Source of the DNA: Terebella lapidaria
Taxonomy: Eukaryota; Annelida; Polychaeta; Terebellida; Terebellidae
Direction of reading: 5' to 3'
DNA: 64,000 bases
Assembly (NCBI GenBank): GCA_949152475.1
Contig: OX424560.1
Span: 22,135,106-22,199,105 of the forward strand
Part shown: positions 23,428 to 37,045 of the stretch, one piece after another
Layout of the letters: every line of letters starts with the position of its first letter
Position numbering within the stretch: the first letter of the stretch is position 1
Program-made: the position numbers and the translations under genes
The notes under the pieces: generated by a model
What the model saw: the letters and a program-made list of their open reading frames with translations, nothing else
Told to the model about the DNA's origin: nothing
Databases searched by the model: none

Positions 23428-23574
23428 TTAAACACAGAATGTTACATTTTCCACATCTGTGTGGGAACATTTCCCACATCTGTTGCATGAATCACATCAA
23501 AATATTGTGGTAAATATATAATCTACCATTCGGTTACATCAAGATACATATTGTCGTCAAACTGTGCAGTCTCC

Positions 23575-23790
23575 TCAATACTTTATCAACAGGAGAAATG
23601 ACCAAATTTTCCAGGATTTTCACCAAACTATCAGTGAACGCAGAATCATCCAAGAAGGAACTTATTAAGTACTCACTAACTTTGAGAAAACAAAATGTGT
23701 TCACTAATCTGTTTTACCCTTTCTGACACAGAATAAGTGCTTTTTCTCGTTTGGTCCACTCCTGCATGTTCTTCTGCATGGGCGGCCAAG
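23575..23790 (-). mobile_element. Penelope-like element fragment
   Basis: Nucleotide match to the stretch around 2850-3060 of the 5' element: CAGGAGAAATGACC, TTTTCACCAAACTATCAGTG, TTTTACCCTTTCTGACA and CTTTTTCTCGTTTGGTCCA. It corresponds to the region just N-terminal to the RT core. A short, old remnant on the same strand as the 1.5-3.8 kb copy. Confidence 0.65.
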
Positions 23791-24783
23791 GTTCTGTTAT
23801 CTTTTGTTTTAAGTATAGTAATCTCAACAAAAGGATCACAGCCCTTTCGAAAATAATATTTCTGATTGTTTCAATGATGTTTTTTACATTCTAATTTTGT
23901 GAATGATCGCAAATAATGTGAGAGCTTTGCAATATTTTAGGACCCGACCCCACGGAGTCAAGCGTATCTGAAGTATTCAAATTAACATTGACGCTCCTGA
24001 ATTATTGGGAGTGAGAGTTTGTGTTATTTTTATATAAACGTCTTGGTGGAGCCAGATAGAATAGGCTGCAAAAGAAACATGAGGAACACGCCTACGATGT
24101 GTGTACACACTGTGGCTAGGCGTTACGCCTTATTCAGGGAATGCCGCGTAAAATCGTGAATATTACGCAGTGTTCGGGAGGAAATGGCAGTGACCGTTAG
24201 CAGGAAATAAATACAATTTCGCTATTTTGACCATTTTAAAATGTCGAATTGGGGTCGCACAGAACACTACACATATTCATGGTTGTTGTACATAGTTTAA
24301 ATTAAAGAAATAAGCCAGCTTAGCAACACCTTTGGCTGCACAATATATGTCAATTTTGTCTCGACAGCCGCTCTCCTCCGGTTTGAAAATGTTATGTATC
24401 GGCTTTAGTGTGCCTGTCTTCAAAATGTTTCACATTGGTCGCAGCCGGCACGAATCTAGGTTGAATGTATTATATGTTTGTTTGCTATACTCTACGTGAT
24501 TTGCCTGAGAGCATTACGCGTATATGCATGAGTAAATATTTTGTTGAGGTGGGAGTATTTCATTTTTAAATACGAATCTTCCTCCAGTTTCACTGCTCAA
24601 TTGATGAAAAAATTTCAAGTTCAAGAGATAATGTTTTCACTTGGTGAGCTTCTGTGTAGAATTCTGTGAATATGTACATTTTTGAAGTACCATAACTTTG
24701 GAAGCAATCATGATATCAATATGCTGTGAAGACCGTTTTCTGTGTGGGAACATTTCCTACATCTATTGCATGAATCACATCAA

Positions 24784-24985
24784 AAAACTTTATCAGCAGG
24801 AGAAATGGAGAAATTCTCCAGGAGTTTCAACAAACTATCAATGAACGCAGAATCATCAAAGAAGGAGCTGTATTAAGTACTGACTAACTTGGAGAAAACG
24901 TAATGCGTTTACTAATCCCTTTTACCCTTTCTGACAGAGAATAAGTTTGTGCTTTTTCTCGTTTGATCCACTTCTGCATGGGCGG
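24784..24985 (-). mobile_element. Penelope-like element fragment, second copy
   Basis: Same part of the element as the fragment at 23.6 kb and about 85% identical to it by eye (TCAGCAGGAGAAATGG, GGAGAAAACGTAATGCGTTT, CCTTTCTGACAGAGAATAAG). It was duplicated together with its flanks rather than inserted twice. Confidence 0.65.
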
Positions 24986-25440
24986 CAAAGGTCCTGCTAT
25001 CTTTTGTTTTGAATACAGTATAGTAATCTCAACAAAAGGATCACAGCACTTTCAAGAATGATATTTCTGATTGTTTCGATGATGATTTTCATTTTAATTT
25101 TGTGAATAAACGCTCTAATAATACTGTTAGAGCTTTGCAATATTTTTGGACCCGACTCCACGGGGTCAAGCATATCTGAAGTATTCAGATTAACATTGAC
25201 GCTTCCGAAATATTTGTTATGTTATGTATCGGCTTTAGTGTGTCTGTCAAAATGTTTCACATTGGTCGCAGCCGGCACGTATCTAGGTTGAATGTATCAT
25301 CTGTTTGTTTGCTAAACTCTACGTGATTTGCCTGAGAGCATTACGCGTATGTGCATGAGTAATTATTTTGTTGAGGTCGGGGTATTTCATTTTTGAATGC
25401 GAGTCTCCTTCCAGTTTCACTGCTCAATTGATGATATAGG

Positions 25441-28400
25441 TTACTTGTACCTAGTTATGTTTGAATTATGTAGGTGCTTTCGTTCTGACTGCATTAAATA
25501 TAAAACACTTTAATTCCAGATGGACCCATGATAATTGTTGTCAATTTCTCCAATACTACTACTTAATGGTGGTCCTGATGGATGACCCATGAGGACCGGG
25601 ATGTAACGTGGGTAAAAGCTTCTTGACACTTCCAAAGAGTGACATCATCTGGAGACAAAAACAGCTCAATAAATCCTCCACACATCCGCCATAGAGAGGG
25701 CAAGAATGTCACACAGGTCACTAGCCCAGTCCAGGATGAAAGAATAAAGCTGGCTGGTTAGAATTGTTCCTTCCAATGTTCATGGTCCCTGTTTTACCGA
25801 TTTTTTGCATTATATGCTGAAAAAAGCCATGAAATTAATTTGGCACTCAAATACTTTATAATAATAAATATACTGAAAAATATTAGTGCCGGAAATGAAA
25901 TGATATGAATGATATTTCACTCCCTAGTCCCTATATTTCATAGATCGAGATATGTTGAACATTTCTGTGTATACGGGAAATGTCATGGACGTCCGGCTGA
26001 AAAAGTAAGTTATTCCGATATTAGGCATGGATTTATGATACTCCTGAATTAGGCACCACTTTTTGATTCGTACAGAATATTGAAGGTAGTGGCATTTTTA
26101 TTGAGAATCATGTCAAATGAAAAACATGCTTAATCTGAAAAATTTGGTGCAGCGCCAAACACGTTATTAGTTCTAGTGTGAATGAGCATATCATGAGTGG
26201 AAAGAAAAGATAATATATTTTTCAAATATGTCAAAAATATCGAATCAGTGGCAACATTGTATATTCACAGCTATAGTTTGATACCAGATTTATGCCACTT
26301 GTGTCAGTTCAGCCCAATCTGTAATGCCTAATCAGGATCTGGTCTCCCAATTAGATGTGGAAACCTCGCCTTTGGTCTTGAATGATGAGACATATCCTGA
26401 TAAATCATGGCTTGACAAGCTAGGTAACAAGTACGGGTTTCATCAAAGGCACACACGGGAATCGCAAGAGAGGCACAATGGTCATTGTTCAAGATAGATG
26501 GCATTACCATATTTTGGTGTTCAGAGGCACGTTAATCCCTGTGATTAACGCTCCTTGTAGGTATAAAACAATTGGAGAATATTTTGTTGTTATAATGCGG
26601 AATTATGTTGATACAAATGCCCTATTGTTAGAAAATTACAAATAACACATGTACATCATTCAGCATGGTCAGTTAGAGGGCGACGTGATTTTAAATATTG
26701 TATAAACACACACGTGTGGATGAAAGTTCCTAATAGGCGTACTTAGTGGTACAGTTAACACCATATCCGAACATAAATGTTAACGTTTGGTTATTTGCTT
26801 CCAATTGAATGTACCTAATGGTTATTACATAAGGACTGAATCCTTTGAATGCTTCACTTGCACTGGTTATTGAAAACAAGGGCACATACGTTTTTGTAAG
26901 TTCTGGGGGGAGGGGGTAACTCGAGAAACATAACTTGTCTCTGCCATAAACCGTCAATTTCCGCAGAAGATTTGAGGCTATCTTAGGGAAATTGGCACTG
27001 TCCAGCAAAAAAGAGACACTGTCAAATGCCTGTCTCATAAAGTTATAAATACATGAGTGTGTGACTTCCCACTAAAGACGGTAAAGTAAAGTACCCCCCT
27101 CCCCTGGACACAAAGTCCTGCAAATTCTGGGCTAACTACCAACTGGAACATATATAACGTCATGTGATTAATCTGTTGATGACGTTGCAGACAGACTTGT
27201 TTCAATGACTTTGAAATCAAGTTTTGGAGGTTGTTGGATGTAGATGTAATTCGTGACTGGTTTATTCCATGACGTGTTGAATCCGTGTGTATGGTACTAT
27301 CTATGAACAGTATTGGAGAACTGTTGCTGCACTTCAATTACATTCATTCGGTAATCTTCTAAGGCCCTTGGGTCTGTTCTTTCCAACAGCGATATACATA
27401 CAAACCAATCACCGCTTGACATGTACCGCAAATGTCACCTTTTGCTTGTGTATGCTGCTACTAGTAACTGAAGTAAATCTGATCACTTATTAGGAAAAGT
27501 TGAGGGAATATCAGCAGTGATGGAGTGGTCATATTGCAGTGATAGATGACAATGTGTCTAACAACGACTGTAAGGTTCTCAACACCACTAGTCTTGTCCC
27601 TCAGCGGTGATTATTACACTCTAGTGAATTTCTGGAGCAATATGGACATTGTTGTTTGTATATGAATTTCTTTGATTCAAGTTTTCCCATGAGTGTCATC
27701 TATCTAAGATGAGAGTAGAGTTGGTCTCAGTTATGTCCGACGCTACTATCTCACATGTTCTACAGAAGTGACACAATGATATGACAATGAGGCACATTTC
27801 ATATTCTGATAAAAACGACTATGATATTGTCATTACATATATTGAATTCACTGTATTTTATTTAAAAAACATTTGGTAACTGGAGTTCACTAGTAACTAC
27901 AATTCAATATGACGAATGTGCGCATTAATATGGCATTCTTCAAGGAATTGAAAAATTCCGCAAAACACACCAAACGGCCTTTAAAACGGACTACGAAGCA
28001 TCTCACTTTGGCAATCAATTTCCTGTTCAGCCGCATAAAATCTACTTCTTTTATTAGCTTCTATATAAACCTATCATTCTTCAGCAGCCAACCATCATTG
28101 TTTATACCAAGGTTCCCTCACGGACAGGTTATGTACATGTATCTGAATGTGCCAATAAACATGGACCAATCTCGTACATGCAATATTAGTGAGTCGGCTT
28201 CCCTGGTCAAAGACACTCACAATTATGTTTAAATTCTTTTAAGGTGATATAATCTTGTTGTCCCCAACTTGTTGTCACCCAAACTTGATCCATCCCATTC
28301 CCATAACCAAGATTTCCAATGGACCATTTCACAGGGACTATTTCCGAAGTCTGAAAACGTAAACATTTTTGGACCAATCAGAAGCGAGGGGCTTTGAATC

Positions 28401-31400
28401 AGTTTCAACCGTTTTGTGTATAACTTCAAATGATAATTGTGCACATACATACACCACATTTACATCAAATAAGGCTATAACTCGACTCGTATGGTCTAAA
28501 TATATGATATAAACAAAAACATTTCTGTAAAATGTCACATTTTGTTGTACATGTCCATTTCTTCATTCTCAACGGTGTTTCAGCATATAACCATGCTGCA
28601 TGACTGCTTGAGCCTGCACGTGGACGAGCACGTGCATGCAGCTAAAGACACTTCGGAATCTCGTTTGTGGTTTTACGCTGCCATGGAAGCACGTGTTCTG
28701 CCCTCAGTAGCCATTGGTCCGTTTTGAATTACGGAAATTACCGAGTAAAGTCAGATATTCATGAGATCCGAGAACGCCCTGTGGAATGGTCCATTGTGTT
28801 AAAGTACCTAATGTTCAACTTGTCCCAAGAAACCATAATTTTCCGTCGGAATAAGTACGACCCAACGTGAATTCCTGGAGTACCAGTAATCACTATCTTA
28901 TCAGTACTCGCAGTAATTTTCTTATCACAACACATATTAGGAAAGTTGTTTCAACTTCATTAAAAAAATAAATATGAGGTTTGTGATCACATACGGGTTG
29001 GAATTTGAAGCGCTCAAAAACCAGAATTATGCACAGGTATTTTGCTAGCATCTAATCTCGCTTTTGTTAGCCTATTTCAAGATATATTATTTGTCTGATA
29101 CCTGGACAAAAAATATATCTTGATTAAATTGAATTGAAGTGCCGAAAATCATAATTAGTTACAGTAATCAAGCGCATCCATATCAATGTTTCAATACAAA
29201 AACGGGATTTCATCAATACTTTCAGTCTACTCAAATTTGAATGGCACTTTGATTGTGTAGGAAGTATAACCAGAGCATCCCGTAGACTGTGGAACCCCAT
29301 ATCAACTTATGAAATAAATTTTGTGTTGAATCTTTCACCTTTATTGTTCAACGTTTTACATTCAATATATTTCACATCCAAGCATACAACATTTATGGTG
29401 AGCATTACTGCAACCTACCAACGTCCCACATATGTCACTTTCGAGACCTTGCCGCAAGATTCCACATGAAAACCGTGATTAACCCATATTCGCAAACACG
29501 ATGAGGAAATTGCAAAATTAGCTAAGTGTATGGAAACAGCTTTCAAGCCCTCAAGGAAATTGGGATTTGACAAAGACATCCAAGGGAGTGGTAAAGGCTC
29601 TGGCCTGATACTCTGATGCCATCCCAATAATCTTGTTTCAACAAACACATTTGTCCGGGTAATTCTATAAGAACATTTCCGGTGGGACTTTATATACGGG
29701 TATTGCTCTGCTCATTTCCTACGCTATGCATGCATCGGGTGAGTGATCAATATCATCATCGTATAATACTGGGGTAAATGAAAAAAGTGGACAGACTTGA
29801 AAGGAACACACATACATTGGACTCACATTGTATCGAATGCAAAACAAATATTCCACAATGGGAACACCTAAATCGTCAGAACATTCGTTGGTACTGTCCA
29901 GACAGACTTTGGAACTGTCTTCATCACACAGTTATTCCGGTAAAGACATGTAGCCGGTGATGATATATAGTATACATACCGCACATATCAAGGTGAATGA
30001 TATATGAAAGTCAAATTATCATGTTCAGTTGAATTACAGTTTTCAATATGTCATATTTGACGCTTAATTAATTTGAAGGATAATACTTTTGACATGGAAA
30101 ACTACTTGCATTTCAGATAGCTTTAGTATTGTTTCGGAAACTAACATGTTTTTGTCATGACGTACAACGCACTGTGTGATTAAGGAATGTAACTTCATCA
30201 CACCATTTTCACACAATGCAAGCAATACATATGGGTTTTCCATCATTTTCGACCATGGTTCATGAGTTTACTACACTTCCTGACGATTACTTTTGTATGT
30301 GTTCATTCTTGCTAGCTCGATCCTCTCATAGTTTGCTCTGATGTTGACTGCTGGATGTGATAGTGAAGTAAATTCCATATGGTCACAATTCAAGTTCTTG
30401 GTGGCATATTTGTCATAACGTATCGCAATTATCACCAGGTTGCAAGATTGCAACAAAGATCATGACGTCGTACTAACACAAGACTATGAGATTTAAAATG
30501 ACACTCGAAGGTTGGAAGGGAGCTCCAACAAAAGTTATGACTTTTTTCACTTGCGTTCTAGCAAATACACAGGCAATATGTTTAACTTATTTTGGGTAGT
30601 GTACATGTACGGTAGATATTGACCAGGACAAAATAAGTCATATTCTGTAGGTAAGTTGGTGAAAACAGATGCTTTGTTCCGTTCAAAAATCTATTCCAAC
30701 CCATAGACATCAATTCAATGTATGTAGACTAAAGGTTTTTGCAAGAAGATATGAGGACAGGATACTGTTTGAGAAACTGATTATATGTACATTGTGACAA
30801 ATGTGTTGACTTCATATGTGTATGGGAGGGCATATACCGGATGAAATTTAACATTATTGGTTATAAAAATCGGAGTGTAGGAGGTTTTGAACATATGTAA
30901 CTGTAAATGTACACATACATTTTGTTATTATAATGAAACGGGAACCGGTATGGACAAAAACAGGTTCCGTACTCAGTCACATGCACAACAAATCGAAGGC
31001 AAACAACAAACCAATTCAAGAACAAGCTTGATATCGACTCTGATACCTAAGGCAATGACAGGAGGGGACTGAATTGATACCCGCTTTCAAATTAATTGTT
31101 TTTTGTTATGGTCATGTATTCGTCTCGTTCCTAGGAATTCTTCTCTTGTCTGTAACATGGTTCGATATGAGAACAACCTAAACATCATGTAGTCCATTCG
31201 GACCTCACATATTAACTTCGGTACGATGTCAAATGTATCTTTTATCTTAGGGAAAATATCTGCTGCTTAACTAAATTGGAACTGAAATGGAACACACACC
31301 TCAAGTATGATATTAGCCTCACGATTCTCCGATCAGTCATACTCTTTTAAAGTATGCAAATCACACGATTTAGTGCGCGGCACAAAAAGGAGAAAATGGA

Positions 31401-31870
31401 GGATTAGTGTCAGGAGCTTAAGACTAAAGCACTGCAGGTAGGATATTTTATGTTTCTAAAGACAGGGCCATTTGGGATAGTATATGGAGTGCGTGTGTGT
31501 GCATGTATAGTGCATATGCAGGATATCTAGCACATGCATATGCAGGATATTTACCGTCATAAATATCAGCAGTGCGTGTGTGCGCATGCATAGTGTGGCA
31601 CATGCCTATGCTTACAGTATTTGCCGTCATAAATATCAGCAATATGTACATTGTTTGAAACCAAAGGAATACAATGGAAGCAGTAATTCGGTGTACCTGT
31701 TCAACTTCCACGTGCCATATTTCGGTACCAATGTCGCAATATTTCACGAGGCAATCATCTCACTTTATATCAAGGGTGTAGTAAACCTGGGTTGTAACAC
31801 GCAAACTAGTGGTATGATGGCATACCCATAAAGCTGTATGCTGTATAATAACGAAAGCAGGGATATCACG
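25441..31870. repeat. Low-copy block, unit B
   Basis: Collinear with unit A at roughly 80-88% identity by eye. Anchors: M1 25477-25625, M2 26290-26480, M3 27485-27640 (single copy), M4 27895-28160, M5 29385-29650, M6 30290-30470, M7 30785-31070, M8 31670-31850. Unit B lacks the internal duplication of unit A and has private sequence at about 28.5-28.9 kb. The plus frame at M4 (27909-28232) shares KHTKR-x(2)-KRT-x-KHLTLAI with unit A (19180-19392), but substitutions fall evenly over codon positions, so coding is doubtful. Confidence 0.75.
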
Positions 31871-32117
31871 AGGTCTTTTGACCACGGTGTGGATTGATAC
31901 TTACATACAATGGATAAAAGAGTGTCGGCCCTGCATTATGTTAAAAAACACTATGCTTTTTATGCCATTTCAAATGTACGTCGAGTTGATTTAGGTACAA
32001 TCAATCATTTGAGTGGTTTTCAATATATACTGACATGTACATCATTGTCCTAAGTAGCGTTTACGTAAACAATTCACATAGTTCTCATTTGTATATTATT
32101 TATTGCGGAAATAGTAT
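31871..32117. other. No gene seen
   Basis: Short AT-rich join between unit B and the hairpin element. Confidence 0.5.
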
Positions 32118-32698
32118 AGGGTTATTGCACAATATGGGGTTTTATGCCCGAGGGTCAAGTTTTTGAGAAGCCCGACGCGAAGCGGAGGGCTTCTTGAAGA
32201 CTTGGCCCGAGGGCATGAAACCCCATATTGTGCAATAACCCGTTTATCATATGCCAGTGGATGTCGGGGACATTTTAGTATGTTCCAAATGACTGAATCA
32301 TATCAGATTAGAAAGAAATAAGCAAGAAATACAGCTTTTATTCACACATTTATTCGATTAACAGGCCATTTCTGAGTTACAAGAGCATCAGCGTAAAACG
32401 TAAATTGGCGGCAAAAACGTCATACATAACGGAATCGGGCCTGAAGAGTGACCATGTGCTTTTGTTTACCCTTCAAAATAATGACGTTTTCTTTAACTGG
32501 GAGCTGCCCGGGCAAGTGTGGAATTTACAGCCCGCCGGGCAGAAGTCTGTTATTGGAAGAATAGGCACAGCTATTGAAAAACAAAATACATAGAAATGGG
32601 GTATTTTCAGGTCTAAGTTTGTTGACAGTAATTTAAATGACTGTATAATAGCATTAACTACGCTATTTGCATCAACTGTCATTCTGGCATATGATAAA
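32118..32698. mobile_element. Hairpin-plus-TIR MITE, copy 1
   Basis: A strong hairpin at 32118-32242 (arms GGGTTATTGCACAATATGGGG and complement, with a GCCCGA/TCGGGC stem and a GACGCGAAGCGGAGGG loop region) abuts a segment bounded by TTTATCATATGCCAG (32243-32257) and its perfect reverse complement (32684-32698). The same two-part layout occurs at 42078-42503, with different sequence. No ORF. Elements with such architecture are common in marine invertebrate genomes; superfamily unassigned. Confidence 0.6.
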
Positions 32699-34060
32699 TT
32701 GCATCACACAACAAGTAAAAACGGCAGAAGCATGCTACGTCATTATGATAGTCAGACTGACTACACTAAAATACATGTAATTTCAGGTATTCTCAAAATA
32801 AAATGCTTATAGTAACTTCAAACGACTCATCTGGAGATTTACACATTCCAACACATGATTTATGTACGACAATGTATAACATTCGGGTTCATCTCTCATC
32901 TGAAGAGACATATATGTTCATAATCTGGCCCTTTAAATTTTAATTTGATATTTTTCTGCAAATCACAAAATGAGACCTTAAGTCTAATAGTCATCTTAGG
33001 TCAATATCAAGGTCACCAGAAGGCCCACCTTGCATAATTTCCTATATATTCATTATACAATGCTAAATCTCTCTGCAAGTGTTCTGCAGTAGGCGATATT
33101 CATGTCAAAATTTTGAAGTGTGAAATATTAGGCTGATGTGTCGGCACAATTTTATGAATGCCCTTTGTAGAGGAGTCAATACATATAACGAACATAAAAA
33201 GCGCTGTATTTCTACAATCCACTTTGGCCCAGCTGTGAGACGAGATATCCCATGATCTAGACCAGGAATCCAATAATATATCTTTTGGGCCTTCGTTGAC
33301 ATCAAGGTTAACATTATGCAATGTTGACCTTAGCAAGAACACACCATTTATACTAATCATCAGATCATCAGGCTTTTAGTATTCTTAGAAACTTCGTTAT
33401 TGTTAAACAAGTGTAATAAACACAATGCTTGAACTTGGCCCTTGATCACTTTTCTGCCGAGTCCGTACATCTTCACCTCTTCCATCCTATCTTAGAAACG
33501 GTAGCTCGTGGAGTGGAAAGGACGTTATTCTCTTCGTTCGTGTAAAGGGTATTTTGCATGGCCGTCTGTCAACATTTGTATATGGGGTACATTTATTTTG
33601 CTACTGATGTTAAATTTTTGTTGCCACTGGGACTAGCATCTGACAATCATCCGTGTGACATGCCATATTGCATCCGAGGCGTGTTCAGTCCTCGAGTTGT
33701 TTTTATCATGACTGTCGTGCTCATCTCTAATGTCACCAGCAGAAACTTGAATATGTATGACGAACATCTGCTGAGTGCGAATGTGACTGTTTGTGACCGG
33801 ATTGATGCAATTACACTGAGGACCGCCCTACACTAAAATATAATGGTCCGTTCGATCCCCTCAAATACAACGATTTATAACGATACATGTACTTAGTAAT
33901 CCTCCCTCAAACACATTACACTTTACAGCGATCATATTACTTCTCATGATGCGATGTATTTCTCAGGTTTAGGTCCGTCGACTCAAACAAATTTGAACGT
34001 GAACATTGGCTACATCTGTCTTGAGCTTCGATGAATCAAATGTTTCAGGCAGACATTTTC
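32699..34060. other. No supported gene
   Basis: Contains two frames that look slightly protein-like (minus 33100-33360, plus 33558-33836), but neither has splice signals, motifs or a second copy to support it. CAAGGTCACC words near 33000 suggest a decayed repeat. Confidence 0.4.
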
Positions 34061-36050
34061 TAAATATTTAGGTGCTTTCGTTCTGACTGCATTACATATA
34101 AAACACTTTAATTCCATATGGGCCCAGGATAATTGCTGTCAATTTCTTCCGATACTACCACTCAATGGTGGTCTTGATGGATGACCCATGAGGACCAGGA
34201 TGTAACCTGGTTAAAAGTTGAAAAATATTATCATGTTCACAGCTGTTGTTCGGTCACTTCCGTAATCATCACTTCCGAAGCATAACGTATCATTCACCAC
34301 AAGCAGCTTTTGGAGAACATGAATGGAAAAAAAACTTCTCAACTTGAACTACTCACAAGATTGATACTGCAGTTTGATAAAAAAAAATATCTGACAGATG
34401 TGTCAGTATCCAGCTCAGCATGCAATGCCTAATGCCCAACTGGTCTTTGAATCAGACCTGAAACCATTGACTTTGTTCTTGAGTGATGGGGCTCATCCTA
34501 ATAAATCATGACTTGGCATTGACAACTCCTGTTTCCGCTGGTAACAGTTCCAGAGCACGTACTGGAATCACATCAGTTGCGTAATGGCCATTGTCCAATG
34601 ATAAATGGTAATAGACGGTGTTCTGCATGATGCTGCATACCGAGTAGAAATTTTAGCTCTTCGTGAATATGTGCAACAATGGAAAAGCAATGGGGTTTAC
34701 ACTTTCCAATGCTATACTTTATTGTGTATATACCCAATTAAGTATCCATAGTACCATAGAATTCGAGGAGGAAACCATCAAATATTGTACACGTATAAAC
34801 TCATACATGTACAAGGAGGAATTGTTTATGGTATGTCAGCGAACATTATATTCAAGCATGAATTATGATGCCTAAGGTGTGATCCAACAAATGCATTTAT
34901 AGGTGAGTGCGACATAAATTACTGGAGGGGATCACTTGCCGTATGTTTTTGTCCAGACAGTATTAGTGATGCATAATTCTTAAATATACATGTGTATATA
35001 TTATATGTATATATTTTCGTGTACACTTTGTACTTGGATGATTCTGGTCGAAGCGAGCTTCATCGCTGATGATTTAAGTATATTCGATCTTCTTATCGTA
35101 TATATACCCGGTTATCTTACATATATTATAACTGAATACTAGTTAATAGTATATTTTAGTTAATATTTTAGTTTTGTAGAGTAGTGTCACTACATGACAC
35201 TAAATTCACCCCTTGGCATTCTGCAACGAAACCTGGCCCTGGTGCAAAACCTCTATGTATTCATACTTGATTACAAGTATACTTTACCAATGTTACACAC
35301 TCCTAGTTAACGTTGTGTAATGTATCAACTAAATGTCTTCCACCAAATGTCCCCGACTATAGATCAGTTAGATCATGAGAGTTTGCTTTCAGTATTGCCA
35401 AACAAACAGCGATTTGTCACTGTGAACACAAAGCACAGGTCGATGAATCTTAGCGTACGAGAAGAAAAACACCAATTTTGCAGTTCCAACCATGGTGATC
35501 ACACAAAAAATCCAATTGAAGCAACATAACAATGAGTGCAATTGGTCATGGATCACCAATAAAAAAAATTCTTTATCAGTATGGTCCTGCTATAATATGT
35601 TTGTGTACCACTTCATATAAACGCTCAACATGTGCTTGATAAAAAACACACACGTGCGCCACATATCAAATGTGAACACAATAAACGGTTATGTGAACAA
35701 GTTTGGAATCAGCGTGTTACCTAAGGCGATGGCAGACGGGAATTGAATTGTTGTCCACTCTCTAATCACATTTACGGGGTATTTTATTATGGTCACCTGA
35801 TTACTCTGTTTCTAGAACAAAGTTGCAGCTTCGAAGTCACGCGTGTGTCACACTTTTTGATGTGACAATCACATTCGGAACTGCATGTTGCAGCTTCTAG
35901 CGCTTTCGAGCTTTGTCGTCCTCTCATATCAACTTACGTGCAATGTCATTAAATATATTTTGTCATTCAAAATATCTTATCTTATTGAGAATAGCTTTTG
36001 CTGAACTACAGCCGCTCTTATGATATGGCCTAGACTTTGTATGGGAATGC
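34061..36050. repeat. Low-copy block, unit C (5' part)
   Basis: Anchors M1 34077-34215 and M2 34395-34540 align with units A, B and D. A further segment around 35335-35530 (CCCC[G/T]GACTAT-x-ATCAGTTAGATCATG) is shared with unit D at 41165-41345. The rest is AT-rich with TATATACATG tracts (34985-35020). No gene. Confidence 0.65.
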
Positions 36051-36330
36051 CCTTCATACTTTATCTGGGTAATATATTTTACTCACTGAAATTATTGATG
36101 CAAACTAATTATGAATATGAGATACAAATATACAATAGGGATATATTAGAATAAATACATATAACAGGAGTAACAACACAGAATAAATTATCAAGCAAAT
36201 ATACAGTATATACCGGTAATAAATTATCTCGAATATGTATAGCTATCACAGAGATATACTAATATGATCATGGAATAAATTTTCTCAAAATATGTACAAT
36301 CACTGCCTGATAGCACAGATATATAGAGTG
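36051..36330. repeat. AT-rich degenerate minisatellite
   Basis: Loose repeats of a ~65-bp theme (GAATAAAT-TATCTC, ATATGTA, CACAGATATA) without an exact period. No coding. Confidence 0.4.
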
Positions 36331-36419
36331 TGGAATTAATCATCTCATCTATGACACAATCAAGTCATCATGCACAAGTCATCATGCACATTCACATGCA
36401 GACATCTCATAAATTGTGG

Positions 36420-37045
36420 CATTATCATAACTCTCGACTCTCGATGTCCAGTATGAGACACGATAGATATTCTGTATTTCTCAATCTTTACGGGGTATTT
36501 TATTATACATGACAATATCTCCACTGTCACTCCAAATATGGCAGATCTTCGCCCCAATAGCTTTCCCACTGAGCAGTTGCGTCAATGCATCACGTTTCGC
36601 GACATCACAATCCCAGAGTTCCTTAGGCGTTGTGATATTGTCCAAGTCTACATTTCTCTATTTTTTTCCTCTCTCCACGGTCTCCTTTCGAAGCTTATCT
36701 GTTTGAGAGTTCCAATTGTATCTCTGCCTGCTGTTTTCGCCAGAGGTATCGTCGTTTTCAAGCGCGTGGCACTACTACCTTCATAACTTGGTTCCGTTCG
36801 ACACTGTTCATCTGGTCCAGGTGCTCGACAGTTTTGTTTTTATGGCATTGAATCTTCGAAGATATGTAGCAGAGAGTAGCGTTTGGAGCTTTATGTTTCG
36901 CAGCGCTAAACATTCCCATTATCTCCTCAGATAATGTTATGTGTCCAGCACAACCTACTCTGTAATCTCCATCCCGAAGTAACGATAATACTGACACTAA
37001 GCCGACATCATCCTGTTGAACAATGGTTTGTCTAGGGGCTCCTGA
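36420..37045 (-). pseudogene. Decayed exon of an unnamed invertebrate protein family
   Basis: On minus, an excellent acceptor (TTTTTTTCTTTCAG, just above 37040) opens GAPRQTIVQQDDVGLVSVLS, then YRVGCAGHITLSEEIMGMFS, KAPNATLCYISSKIQCHKN, TVEHLDQMNSVERN, a basic KRRYLWRKQQ segment, KELWDCDVAKRDALTQLLSG, IGAKICHIWSD and finally YRVSYW. From memory this order (CAGHY-x-L, SSKI-x(3)-KN, a basic coiled stretch, IG-x(3)-HIW, SYW) occurs in uncharacterised proteins repeated in cnidarian and mollusc genomes, probably transposon-associated. The copy carries several in-frame stops and at least one frame change, so it is not functional. The plus-strand frames here are antisense shadows. Family recall is moderate; function unknown. 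Confidence 0.55.

Larger units (their letters stand above)
23432..25440. repeat. Tandemly duplicated segment carrying Penelope-like fragments
   Basis: Sequence from about 23450-24610 is repeated at about 24740-25440, with a deletion in the second copy. Shared words include GTGTGGGAACATTTCC, GAATCACATCAAAA, TTGGTCGCAGCCGGCACG and GATTTGCCTGAGAGCATTACG. Within each lies a Penelope-like fragment (see next entries). No gene. Confidence 0.75.

Noticed and set aside
36509-36934. Plus frames of 65-82 codons
   Set aside because: Antisense shadows of the minus-strand fossil exon, which has the better splice site and family resemblance.
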